The position numbers were made by a program, and so were the translations under genes. A stretch of 64,000 bases of DNA. It comes from Flavobacterium segetis (GTDB lineage Bacteria; Bacteroidota; Bacteroidia; Flavobacteriales; Flavobacteriaceae). Where the stretch lies: the NCBI RefSeq assembly GCF_900129575.1, contig NZ_FQWE01000007.1:1-64000 (forward strand), read 5' to 3'. This document shows positions 17,158 to 25,319 of the stretch, piece by piece (the first letter of the stretch is position 1; each line of letters begins with the position of its first letter). Below the pieces are notes generated by a model. That model saw nothing but the letters and a program-made list of their open reading frames with translations. It ran no database searches and was not told the origin of the DNA.

Positions 17158-20100
17158 TTAAAAATTTAATTGAATGCCCATAGTCATAACCCTCAAAGGA
17201 GGAAGCTTTCCAAAAGATTGGTTTTCAGGGTCAGCACCATTGAAACGTGTTATTGTAAACAGGTTTTGTCCTTGAAGATACAGGCGACAACTTGCCACAT
17301 TTAACCATGACTGCGGTAAAGTATATGAGAGTGAAAGATTTTTTAGCCTTATAAACGATGCATCGCTGAACGCTGCGTCACTGTAACTATAATAAGAGTA
17401 GTATGCATTTACCGCTTCATCATTAAAGCCTGCTGTATATAGCTGTACACCGTTCGTTTGTCCAGGTTGCCAACTGTTAAGATTTGATACTGGTTGATTG
17501 TTTCCCGCACCTGGAACTACTCCTGAACCATTGTAATTGAAACCGAGCTGTTTTACAAACTGAAACAAGAAATCCAGTTGCCAATTTTTATATGAAAGGC
17601 TATTGTTCAGACCACCAAAGTAGTCTGGATTTGTACTAACTTTTCTCTGGCGGTCTTCTAAGGGTGTTAAAGTACCATCATCATTGTAATCCTCAAACTG
17701 ATAAATACCTGTTTCTGGATTTATACCAGTAAAATGATAGACCAGATGAATATCGAGCGGTTCCCCAATTACGTATTGGCTGGCATACGTTGATCCTGCC
17801 AAGTTGGGGAAAGCTAAAAGTTTATTTTTAGCGACAGAAAAATTCAGGGAAGTTGACCATCTAAACTCTTTTTTTTGAAAGTTTACGGTACGGAGTTCAA
17901 ATTCCCAGCCTGTATTTTCAACAGTTGCATTTAAATTGGATTGTATGGATGGAAATCCAGTTGTTCCGGGTAGTGGTATTCCGACCAACTGATTGGAAGA
18001 TTTATTGCGGTAATGTGCAGTTGTGATAAAAATACGGTCTTTCAGCAATCCCAGTTCTAAAGCCATTTCCAATTTCTTGTTGGTTTCCCAACTAAAATCA
18101 GGATTGTATAAACGGGCAGGCTCAAGACCAACAATTCCCTGATAACTTCCTCCAGAAGAAATATAGGTATTCATAAACTGGTAGTCGCCAATCTGGTCAC
18201 TACCTGTACTGCCATAACTTCCCCTAAGTTTTCCAAAACTGATGCATGAATATTTTTCAGTAATTAGATTTTCTCTCGCAAAAAGCCAAGCTGCTCCTAC
18301 AGCTCCAAAGTTTGCAAAACGATTGTCGGGACCGAAGCGACTTGAGCCATCGCGACGTCCTGTAATATTAAGGAAATATTTGTCGTTAAGACTATAATTT
18401 ATCCGACCGAAAATGGCACTGTAACGGTACAAACCATTTGTATTGTTCAGCACCTGAACATTAGCCGCTGCGGCACTATTTGTTATAAGACTATTGCTTG
18501 AAAAGCCTGATGCGTTTAACCCTAATGACTCTGATGCACTTTCTTGAATGGTTGCTCCAGCCAATGTTTTAATAGTACCAAAACCAAAACTCTCATGCCA
18601 TGACAACTGTGGTTCCACGTTCCAAGACTGTTGGCCTGACTTGTTTGTATAAAAAGATGAAATGGAACTGTCTAAGCCGTAGGCTGGGTTGTAGATTGTT
18701 GATGGTACTGTTTTAGATTCGTCAAGATGGGTATTTGTATAGCCTAAAGTTGTTTTAAATTCAAGCGATGGTGCTATATTATATCCTATGGTACTACCTG
18801 CAACAAGCGTATTAGTTTTTGCAAGATATTTTGACTCTAAAAGTCTTAAGGGATTTTTCCAAGTTGAATTTTCCCAATTTAATTCACCTTTATCATCATA
18901 TAATGCAGGAGCATTTGGAGCCAGTTGTGAAGCTTCAAGAGTTAGGTCGGTTCCCAGTATATTATTTTTATCGGCACTGTAATTTCCCGATAGGCTAACA
19001 TTAAATTTATCGTTATCTGAAATATGATTTATGTTGAAATGCAAAGCTGTTTTGCCGTAGGCAAAATCACCCGGAAACACAGTAGTTTGGTTAAAATTAC
19101 TTGCACGAATAATAAACTGCGTCGTGTTGTTTCCTCCTGAGATAGCAGCATCAATACTTCTAGTATATGCCGTTCCACCAATTAGTTCTTTTTGCCAATC
19201 TGTATAACGGTTCTTATCCCAAGTTCCGTTAACGTCATAAGCCCAAGAAGGATATTGGATTATTCCATCATTTGCAAATGCTTTTTCTCGCATGCTGAGG
19301 TATTGTGCAGTATTCATTAGATCGAGTGTGCGGGTCACTTTAGCAGTTCCGCTATAGGTATTGATGGAGAAAGCTGTTTTACCTAACTTTCCCTTTTTGG
19401 TAGTTAGGAGAACCACACCGTTGGCACCTCTTGAACCGTATATTGACGTAGCGTCAGCATCCTTAAGGATTTCTATGCTTTCTATATCTGATGGATTTAT
19501 ACTATTGAGCGGACTAATACCTGGCGCTGGGAGGATTGAACCTGAAATTATATCGTTGCCTAAATTCTGCGTGGAATAAGGCACACCATCAATAATGTAG
19601 AGTGGTGCATTTCCGTCAGTACGAATACTGTTCTGCCCACGAATTTGTATCTCAAAGCCACCTCCGGGAACTCCAGTAGTTTGCGTAATATTCACCCCAG
19701 CCATTCTACCTTGCATAGTCGCCAGTACATTAGTGACTGGCTGCTTTTCAATATCATCAGCCGTGATGCGGGCAATACTTCCAGTGCGTTCACTTTCCTT
19801 AACTGAATAGTATCCGGCATTGATTTTTACTTCTTGAAGTGCTGTGGCGTCCTCCTTGAGTTCAACATTTACTATTTTCTGTAAGCTAATACGTATCTCG
19901 ACTGTTTTGAATCCCATGAAGGAGAAGACCAGAACATCAGATGGATTTGCAGCAATTAGATACTCCCCATTGTAATCTGATATTGCGGTGAGGGATTTTC
20001 CTTTGACAGCAATAGTTACCCCTGGTAAGGGACCAACACCATCTGTGATCGTACCCGTAATTTTTGATGGTTGTTGCTGCACTGTTGAATAGTCCAATAT

Positions 20101-20196
20101 ATTATTGGCGCTGATTGAAGAGGAGAGCAAGGATACTCCCAAAATGAAGGAGTACGCCATTGCCCTTATCCCCTTGCTTAATGAATAATTTTTCAT
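17158..20196 (-). CDS. SusC/RagA-type TonB-dependent transporter
   Basis: 1012 residues: a signal peptide, a carboxypeptidase-like repeat domain (about 40-120, VTIAVKGKSLTAISDYNGEY), a plug with PLYIIDGVPY and SIEILKDADATSIYGSRGAN (about 195-260), then a C-terminal beta-barrel. It forms the outer-membrane channel with the SusD partner downstream and is energised by TonB. The peptidase in the operon suggests peptide substrates. Its leader contains a hairpin and is overlapped by a predicted antisense RNA. Confidence 0.93.
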   Translation of the reverse strand: MKNYSLSKGIRAMAYSFILGVSLLSSSISANNILDYSTVQQQPSKITGTITDGVGPLPGVTIAVKGKSLTAISDYNGEYLIAANPSDVLVFSFMGFKTVEIRISLQKIVNVELKEDATALQEVKINAGYYSVKESERTGSIARITADDIEKQPVTNVLATMQGRMAGVNITQTTGVPGGGFEIQIRGQNSIRTDGNAPLYIIDGVPYSTQNLGNDIISGSILPAPGISPLNSINPSDIESIEILKDADATSIYGSRGANGVVLLTTKKGKLGKTAFSINTYSGTAKVTRTLDLMNTAQYLSMREKAFANDGIIQYPSWAYDVNGTWDKNRYTDWQKELIGGTAYTRSIDAAISGGNNTTQFIIRASNFNQTTVFPGDFAYGKTALHFNINHISDNDKFNVSLSGNYSADKNNILGTDLTLEASQLAPNAPALYDDKGELNWENSTWKNPLRLLESKYLAKTNTLVAGSTIGYNIAPSLEFKTTLGYTNTHLDESKTVPSTIYNPAYGLDSSISSFYTNKSGQQSWNVEPQLSWHESFGFGTIKTLAGATIQESASESLGLNASGFSSNSLITNSAAAANVQVLNNTNGLYRYSAIFGRINYSLNDKYFLNITGRRDGSSRFGPDNRFANFGAVGAAWLFARENLITEKYSCISFGKLRGSYGSTGSDQIGDYQFMNTYISSGGSYQGIVGLEPARLYNPDFSWETNKKLEMALELGLLKDRIFITTAHYRNKSSNQLVGIPLPGTTGFPSIQSNLNATVENTGWEFELRTVNFQKKEFRWSTSLNFSVAKNKLLAFPNLAGSTYASQYVIGEPLDIHLVYHFTGINPETGIYQFEDYNDDGTLTPLEDRQRKVSTNPDYFGGLNNSLSYKNWQLDFLFQFVKQLGFNYNGSGVVPGAGNNQPVSNLNSWQPGQTNGVQLYTAGFNDEAVNAYYSYYSYSDAAFSDASFIRLKNLSLSYTLPQSWLNVASCRLYLQGQNLFTITRFNGADPENQSFGKLPPLRVMTMGIQLNF

Positions 20197-20203
20197 AATT
20201 TTG
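20174..20203 (+). promoter_or_regulatory. Plus-strand promoter at the start of susC
   Basis: TTG (20174-20176) is followed after 19 bases by TAATTTTG (20196-20203), matching the Bacteroidota -33/-7 pattern. It points away from susC, with a predicted start near 20209, and no plus-strand protein gene follows. Confidence 0.5.
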
Positions 20204-20208
20204 GTTAT

Positions 20209-20287
20209 TGGTTTGATAGAATGTGAATTTTGTTTTACTATGGTCCTCTATTCGTCCGGGAAGAAGAGTTAGAGGACCTTTTTTTTG
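20209..20287 (+). ncRNA. Predicted ~80-nt cis-antisense RNA over the susC leader
   Basis: Defined by the promoter at 20174-20203 and an intrinsic terminator at 20242-20287. The 9-bp stem GGTCCTCTA/TAGAGGACC is followed by eight T residues. No plus-strand gene ends here, so the terminator needs another transcript. The RNA would be complementary to the susC mRNA just upstream of its start codon. Antisense RNAs at this position repress susC homologues in Bacteroides (DonS type). Existence here is an inference; the hairpin could instead act in the susC leader. Confidence 0.5.
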
Positions 20288-20351
20288 TAAGTCTTAAAGT
20301 CATCAAGTCAAATGTCTTAAAGTCTCTAGGTTTTTTTTATTTTGTCATAGG

Positions 20352-20400
20352 TATTTTTTGTTCTTGGTTATCGGTTTTCTGTTTTCCGTTATGGGTTAGC
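20352..20400 (+). repeat. Short GTTNTSN heptanucleotide array
   Basis: Six to seven units (GTTATCG, GTTTTCT, GTTTTCC, GTTATGG) upstream of susC, separate from the large array at 20905. Confidence 0.6.
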
Positions 20401-20460
20401 GAGTATGTGTTATGTCACAAAGACGCTAAGGAAAGAAGGTTCTTTTTATTTAGTCATAGG

Positions 20461-20530
20461 TGTTATGTGGTTATGTGGTTAAATGGTTAGGAGTTTAAAT
20501 GGTTAATTGGTTATGTGGTTAAGGTTATTG
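20461..20530 (+). repeat. Octanucleotide-like array (GGTTANNN)
   Basis: Consecutive 8-base units GGTTATGT, GGTTAAAT, GGTTAGGA, GTTTAAAT, GGTTAATT and GGTTATGT. This is a distinct short-period array close to the heptanucleotide arrays. Confidence 0.6.
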
Positions 20531-20635
20531 GTTGTCTATTGTCTATTATTAGCAAGTACAGTTGAGTGATCTATTTTCGGTTTTGTCTGTCAGCACGGAA
20601 AATATTATCTTCTATTTAAATTTTGTTATCACATC

Positions 20636-20850
20636 ATGTTTTTTCTTTTTTCCTTGATGAAAAAAGAAACAAAAAAATCACTGCCTGAAAATTAAAAACT
20701 TAAAAACTACCTCAAAATTCCGTTCCACGCCCCGAGCCGTTCGCCAAAAGGCTCAACTCGCGGAGCGCTGCCACTCCTTTTTTTCGTTGTTTTTGACGTT
20801 TTTAATTTAAGGGCGGGGGTAAAATTGATGATGAGGACAACTGTCGTTTA
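20636..20850 (+). repeat. Fourth copy of the GC-rich stem-loop repeat
   Basis: Its 5' hairpin is TTTCTTTTTTC and GAAAAAAGAAA around the same CTTGAT loop. Compared with 241-280, two stem pairs are changed on both arms, so pairing is kept. The rest, including the GC-rich block, is closely conserved. As at 506-700, a heptanucleotide array follows. Confidence 0.8.
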
Positions 20851-20904
20851 AGGGTTAATTAGTTATTGATTTTCTGTATGTGATTAGCCACGAAGGCGCT
20901 CAGG

Positions 20905-21655
20905 CACGAAGGTTTTTGTTTTCGGTTTTCGGTTTTCGGTTATCGGTTTTCGGTTTTCTGTTGTCCGTTTTCTGTTGTCGGTTCTCTGTTGTCGGTCCTC
21001 TAATGTCGTTTTTAGACTGTTGTTGAGAAAGTGCATTGACCCGGTTACTACTATTTACGGATAACTAATAACCGTTCTATGTTCTTGAGAAAGTCCATTT
21101 ACCCGGTTAATTCTATTTACGGATAACAGATAACTCATAACTGATAACCGTTCTCTGTTGTCGGTTTTCGGTTTTCGGTTCTCTGTTGTCCGTTTTCTGT
21201 TATCGGTTGTCGGTTTTCGGTTATCGGTTGTCGGTTGTCGGTTTTCTGTTATCGGTTTTCTGTTATCGGTTTTCTGTTGTCCGTTTTCTGTTGTCCGTTT
21301 TCTGTTATCGGTTTTCTGTTTTCTGTTATCGGTTATCGGTTCTCTGTTGTCGGTCCTCTAATGTCGTTTTTAGACTGTTGTTGAGAAAGTGCATTGACCC
21401 GGTTACTACTATTTACGGATAACTAATAACTGATAACCGTTGTCCGTTTTCTGTTGTCTGTTGTCTGTTGTCTGTTGTCTGTTGTCTATTTTCGGTTCTT
21501 TAATGCCGTTTTTAGACTGTTCTTGAGAAAGTCCATTTACCCGGTTAATTCTATTTACGGATAACAGATAACTCATAACTGATAACCGTTCTCTGTTGTC
21601 GGTTTTCGGTTTTCGGTTGTCGGTTTTCTGTTTTCGGTTTTCGGTTAGCTATTGT
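20905..21655 (+). repeat. Composite heptanucleotide module cluster (4 cores)
   Basis: Arrays of GTTNTSN alternate with a conserved core: TTGAGAAAGT, then ATTTACCCGGTTAAT or a variant, then TATTTACGGATAAC. Cores are near 21021-21063, 21083-21123, 21382-21420 and 21522-21562. Each core is preceded by an AATGCCGTTTTTAGACTGTT-like segment and followed by a few inverse units (ATAACTG, ATAACTC) before the GTTNTSN array resumes, so each module is an imperfect inverted repeat. It has invaded the 3' end of the lipoprotein-like gene at 21844. Confidence 0.9.
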
Positions 21656-21844
21656 TGCTTCCATGTGAGGGGTGGCACATAATATTAATTTATTGTTTTT
21701 TAAATTTTTAAAAGTGGTCGTTTTAATCAATGGTGACTTTGGAACAGTCGCTGATGTAAAATTGCCGCAACCATATAGCCAAAGGCATATAATAATTATT
21801 AAAGTCAGGATTAATAAAGCTTGTATTTGTTTATAGTATTTCAT
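21551..21844 (-). pseudogene. Lipoprotein-like gene truncated by repeat array
   Basis: The first ~67 codons (21844 to about 21650) have normal composition: a hydrophobic start and a lipobox-like LWLYGC, then TSATVPKSPLIKTTTFK. The remaining ~30 codons read through the heptanucleotide array (RKPKTENRQPKTENR), which is repeat sequence rather than protein. It is probably a remnant whose 3' part was replaced by the array, though a short lipoprotein with a repeat-encoded tail cannot be excluded. Confidence 0.4.
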
Positions 21845-22416
21845 ATTTTAGTTGATGGTTGTTCGTAAGAATTATCGTTTTACCCCTCCCGAAGCGTCGG
21901 GACTAAAGGGAGTCAAAAATTTCACATCGTTATGTATTAATCGTTGTTCGATTTTTGATTTCGATGTGCATCATTGTTGTCATCGAAGATTTTTTGAGTG
22001 TTTTTTTTTATTGCATAGACAGATGGGTTTAAAGGTTTTTTTAAAGGAAGTACACCGCCGTTGTTAGTTGCAGCCCAACGCAGGCAGTGCATTTCCAAAC
22101 TAATTCAATAAATTGATTGTTATGCGAGACTTTAAATAAGGAAGAAGATTTGCTAAGAATAGAAGTGAGTGACTTTTGCGCATAAAAAATGGCATGGAAC
22201 TCATCTTATCGAACAGAGGTACTGGTATACCCACACAACAATAAGTGAGCCCACGCCATGGAACGTGAGCATCTATACTTATTATCTCGTGTGTTAAAAA
22301 TTACCAGTTTTCTGTTCGAGATTCAAAGCGAATGCATCAAATATTTTCTATATGAAGTATCGCAAAATTACATTTAATATGCAATTATATTACAAACATA
22401 ATAAAAAAAGTGTTAC
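21845..22416. other. Intergenic stretch, no gene recognised
   Basis: Contains a small hairpin (CTCCCGAAGCGTCGGGAC, about 21886-21903) of a type common between Bacteroidota genes, and otherwise no credible gene or RNA. Confidence 0.5.
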
Positions 22417-22434
22417 GGTATGATATATCATACC
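22417..22434. promoter_or_regulatory. Perfect 18-bp palindrome, likely operator of the XRE regulator
   Basis: GGTATGATATATCATACC is perfectly self-complementary and ends 19 bases before the start codon at 22454. The position suits autoregulation by the helix-turn-helix protein encoded downstream. A half site (GGTATGACA) recurs near 22949. Confidence 0.65.
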
Positions 22435-22453
22435 ATTATTTTCATAAATAAAT

Positions 22454-22762
22454 ATGAATTTTATCAAAACTATCAAGGAAAAGGTGACTGAAAAAGAAAA
22501 GTTAGGAGACAGATTGAGAAAACTCCGTGAAAAAATACCTAGCTCAGATTATGTTAAGGATTTTATTTCTCAACAAGAACTCGCTGATAAAAACACTGGG
22601 GTAACAAAACATTTAATTGGAACAATTGAAAGAGGTGATGCTAATCCAACTCTAGAAAAATTAATTTATCTTGGAAAAGCACTAAACCTCAAAACACTCA
22701 ATATATTAGATGTAGACATCAACATAGAAAAGTTCATTAAGGAGAGCGAAAAAATAAAATAA
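22454..22762 (+). CDS. XRE-family helix-turn-helix regulator
   Basis: 102 residues. The Cro/C1-type helix-turn-helix spans about 17-75: LGDRLRKLREKI, then SQQELADKNTGVTKHLIGTI and ERGDANPTLEKLIYLGKALNL. The C-terminal tail is short and charged. It is monocistronic, with a palindromic operator upstream and an intrinsic terminator downstream. The target genes are unknown beyond probable self-control. Confidence 0.88.
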   Translation: MNFIKTIKEKVTEKEKLGDRLRKLREKIPSSDYVKDFISQQELADKNTGVTKHLIGTIERGDANPTLEKLIYLGKALNLKTLNILDVDINIEKFIKESEKIK

Positions 22763-22804
22763 AAAATAAAATTTTTATTAAATACCTGGATAAATATATA
22801 TAAC

Positions 22805-22832
22805 AAAAAGATGTTCAACAACATCTTTTTTT
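22805..22832 (+). terminator. Terminator of the XRE gene
   Basis: AAAAAGATGT pairs with ACATCTTTTT around TCAACA and is followed by more T residues, 43 bases after the stop codon. Confidence 0.85.
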
Positions 22833-22852
22833 GTTTTAGTCCTATGGGATGA

Positions 22853-22889
22853 GTTATCAATTCGGGAGTAAGAGTTGTCAAAAACGGAG
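22853..22889 (-). promoter_or_regulatory. Two inverted-orientation copies of the 5.0-kb operator-like motif
   Basis: On the minus strand, CTCCCGAATTGATAAC (22868-22853) and the weaker CTCCGTTTTTGACAAC (about 22888-22873) match the repeats at 5038-5118. Starts are about 20 bases apart, as in that promoter. They may mark a second target of the same regulator. Confidence 0.45.
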
Positions 22890-22941
22890 TATGTCTCTTC
22901 TAAGTAAAAGGAAAAGTAATTAACCATTCTATCTTTGAGAG

Positions 22942-23067
22942 ATGGAATGGTATGACATAATAGGGCTAGTCGTTATATGGATTATAGGTCTTTTTGTGAG
23001 AGAAAGATTTTACAAATATATGAGAACTTCGCATTTAAATGATAGTTGGAGGAGTAGGAAGAAATAG
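22942..23067 (+). CDS. Possible 41-residue single-helix membrane protein
   Basis: ATG at 22942 to TAG at 23065. The translation starts MEWYDIIGLVVIWIIGLFVR, one hydrophobic helix, and continues with a strongly basic tail ending WRSRKK, giving a positive-inside layout. Such organisation is typical of real small membrane proteins. No family is recognised and expression signals are weak. Confidence 0.35.
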   Translation: MEWYDIIGLVVIWIIGLFVRERFYKYMRTSHLNDSWRSRKK

Positions 23068-23344
23068 GAAGATGCTTGCGGCGACGGTTATTATGTAGTT
23101 GATGGGGATGAGTGGTCAAAAAGTTTCTTGAAAGATTTTTAGCTCTCTTGTATTTAAAAAAAATCTGGCTGTGGATGAAGGGCGTTGAGGTGTTTTATAA
23201 AATATCACTCCGAACTTATAAGGGGCTAAAATAACGGACACCCCACCAAAGGAGGGAAATTGGATGAAAGGTGGAGGGATAGTCATTACACTGGCCTCAT
23301 TGTCCTGAATATAGGTTTTGATTAGACTCCTGTCTTAAAGCAAA
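23068..23344. other. Intergenic stretch, nothing recognised
   Basis: No plausible gene, RNA or repeat seen between the small reading frame and the terminator of the polysaccharide locus. Confidence 0.5.
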
Positions 23345-23376
23345 AAACCCTGATTACGTAATACGTATCAGGGTTT
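23345..23376 (-). terminator. Terminator closing the polysaccharide locus
   Basis: AAACCCTGAT pairs with ATCAGGGTTT, with an inner TACGTA/TACGTA pairing. On the minus strand it is followed by a run of T residues. It lies about 110 bases after rfbC, the last gene of the minus-strand locus. Confidence 0.75.
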
Positions 23377-23483
23377 GTGAAATTTGTTTAAAATTCTAAG
23401 GAAAGGCTATTTTTAGAGTACTGTAAAAGAAAAGGCTGTGCTTACTAAATGTAAATGATACTTCTTAATAGCTGTCATTTACT

Positions 23484-24032
23484 TTAAAACTCCCAATCAA
23501 TATCATTGAAACCCGGTAAAATTAAATCTTTCTCTGAAACAACAACCTCATCAGGATTAACCTGCCAATCGATTGCTAAAGTAGCATCATTGTATTTTAT
23601 TCCCCGTTCGCTGTCTTTGTGATACAATTGATCTACTTTATACATTACGCAGGCCGTCTCGCTCAATACTGAAAATCCATGTGCGAAACCCGGAGGAACC
23701 ATTAATTGTTTCTTATTGTCTGCACTTAAAATCACACTAAAATGTTGCCCGTAAGTTGGCGAATCTTTACGCAAATCAACTGCCACATCCAGAATTGCTC
23801 CTTGTAGAACTCTAACTAATTTGGCTTGTGCAAAAGGATTTATTTGCAAATGCAAACCCCTGATCACTCCTTTGGTAGAAAAAGACTGATTGTCTTGAAT
23901 GAATTTGTACCTGATGCCGTTTTCTTGAAACTTGGCTTGGTTGTATGCTTCAAAGAAATAACCGCGTTCGTCGTTGAATATAGTTGGGTTAATGATAACA
24001 AGATCTTGTATTGTGGTTTGCTGTATTGTCAT
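23484..24032 (-). CDS. rfbC: dTDP-4-dehydrorhamnose 3,5-epimerase
   Basis: 182 residues, the normal family length. The cupin-type RmlC pattern is intact: FNDERGYFFEAYNQ, RGLHLQ with the catalytic histidine, and VPPGFAHGFSVLSE. It epimerises dTDP-4-keto-6-deoxyglucose on the way to dTDP-L-rhamnose. The partner genes rmlA, rmlB and rmlD are not in the window, so the pathway must be completed elsewhere or the product is another dTDP-sugar. It is the terminal gene of the locus, 255 bases beyond the EpsG-like gene and separated from it by a dispersed repeat. Confidence 0.93.
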   Translation of the reverse strand: MTIQQTTIQDLVIINPTIFNDERGYFFEAYNQAKFQENGIRYKFIQDNQSFSTKGVIRGLHLQINPFAQAKLVRVLQGAILDVAVDLRKDSPTYGQHFSVILSADNKKQLMVPPGFAHGFSVLSETACVMYKVDQLYHKDSERGIKYNDATLAIDWQVNPDEVVVSEKDLILPGFNDIDWEF

Positions 24033-24118
24033 TTTAAAGTATTATTTTTTATTTGAAATTATTCGAAAATAGGGATTTAATACCACTACACATTTGATTA
24101 TACTGTATTAAGCTTGTT

Positions 24119-24275
24119 ATTTTTTGTCCGTTTGAGCGCAGTCGAAACCCTTTTACAAGTCATATATAATCTCGACTAACAGCCTGTCCTGAGCGCAGAC
24201 GAAGGGCTCGATGTGACAAGATACATAGCCGTAAATTTAAAACACAATTGGTATAATATCTTTCTTAAGCAGAAA
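24119..24275 (-). repeat. Inverted relative of the 6.9-kb dispersed repeat
   Basis: Contains TTTTTGTCCGTTTGAGCGCA, GTCGAAACCCTTTTACAAGT, ATAATCTCGACTAACAGCCT and AACACAATTGGTATAAT, the reverse complement of much of the repeat unit at 6868-7465. Confidence 0.7.
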
Positions 24276-24287
24276 ATTATACTATTT

Positions 24288-25319
24288 TTAGTTAAAAAAC
24301 AGCGCTTTGAAACCTTCCGTACGATGAGCGCTGAATAAAGAATACACAAATAGCGGAAAAAGTAAAATAGTAAGCCTATTCATTATAAAAACTATTTTTT
24401 CATTTTTCATTTTGTCAAATGGGAATAATAAAAGCGCAAAAAGAATGTAAGGTGAAAACCGATGTGCGACAACCGGATTTATAAAAAAAGTTACCCCATA
24501 AAATAGCATTGTTGTAATTAAAATAGGATGTAACATCTTTGATCTATAAAAGTAAAAACCTAAACCAATTAAAAAAAAGATAAACATAAAAAATAAGATA
24601 TGCAAAAAGCCTACCGTAGGAATACCCTGCGAATAGATATCAATTTTAGATAAGATAGAGCTAAATGCCGTGATTTTTTCCAAAGAAGGTCGCAAAATAA
24701 CGAAGGTTACGACAAGAAAAAGAGGAATTAAAATTAACATTTTGAAATAATGACGCCATTTATGAAAATAAGTAACTAAAACTAATAGCGAACTGATGTG
24801 CATAATAGGAGTCAATAGTACCCAATTGAACTTTTGATTTCTAAACGTATAATAAAAGTACATCGCAAATAAGATATAAGCAGGTGCATTTCTAAGTACC
24901 CCGTAACTGAATAAAAAATAATGAATGGAAAACAATACTATTTTTTTCCACTTTTCGATGTCATTGCGAAACAGTAACCATATAAAAAATAGTGTACTAA
25001 TTGAAAAGTTAAACCAATACATTGCAAGGAAAACATCCTTTTTACTATCTATAAAAAGAGTAAAAAAAGCGTAAACGGAATAAAGATAAGGCTCGTTTAG
25101 CAGGTACGAAAGAAAACTAGTTGGCTTATGAAAAATTTGAAAGTCAAAGTAGTAGTAGTAATCATTATTTAATTCGACGTCAATTATCCAACGTAAAATA
25201 GCGGAAGACACAATGAAGCCCAACACATAAATCGTAAACTTCCTAGAATGTAGATTCGAGAGAGCGGCAAAATAATACGATAAGAAAGTTACTATAAGTG
25301 CAACGATTATAGGAATCAT
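24288..25319 (-). CDS. EpsG-like membrane protein, candidate polysaccharide polymerase
   Basis: 343 residues with about ten hydrophobic segments and the tyrosine-rich loop NNDYYYYFDFQIFH typical of EpsG/Wzy-like proteins. Wzy-type enzymes polymerise lipid-linked repeat units at the outer face of the inner membrane. The start overlaps the stop of the Amj-like pseudogene by 4 bases. A second EpsG-like gene lies at 30760, so which one polymerises the legionaminic-acid glycan is unclear. Confidence 0.65.
   Translation of the reverse strand: MIPIIVALIVTFLSYYFAALSNLHSRKFTIYVLGFIVSSAILRWIIDVELNNDYYYYFDFQIFHKPTSFLSYLLNEPYLYSVYAFFTLFIDSKKDVFLAMYWFNFSISTLFFIWLLFRNDIEKWKKIVLFSIHYFLFSYGVLRNAPAYILFAMYFYYTFRNQKFNWVLLTPIMHISSLLVLVTYFHKWRHYFKMLILIPLFLVVTFVILRPSLEKITAFSSILSKIDIYSQGIPTVGFLHILFFMFIFFLIGLGFYFYRSKMLHPILITTMLFYGVTFFINPVVAHRFSPYILFALLLFPFDKMKNEKIVFIMNRLTILLFPLFVYSLFSAHRTEGFKALFFN

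Noticed and set aside
23521..23802. Small reading frames opposite large genes, for example within the polysaccharide genes and at 3521-3802
   Set aside because: They lie antisense to well-supported coding regions and have shadow-type composition.
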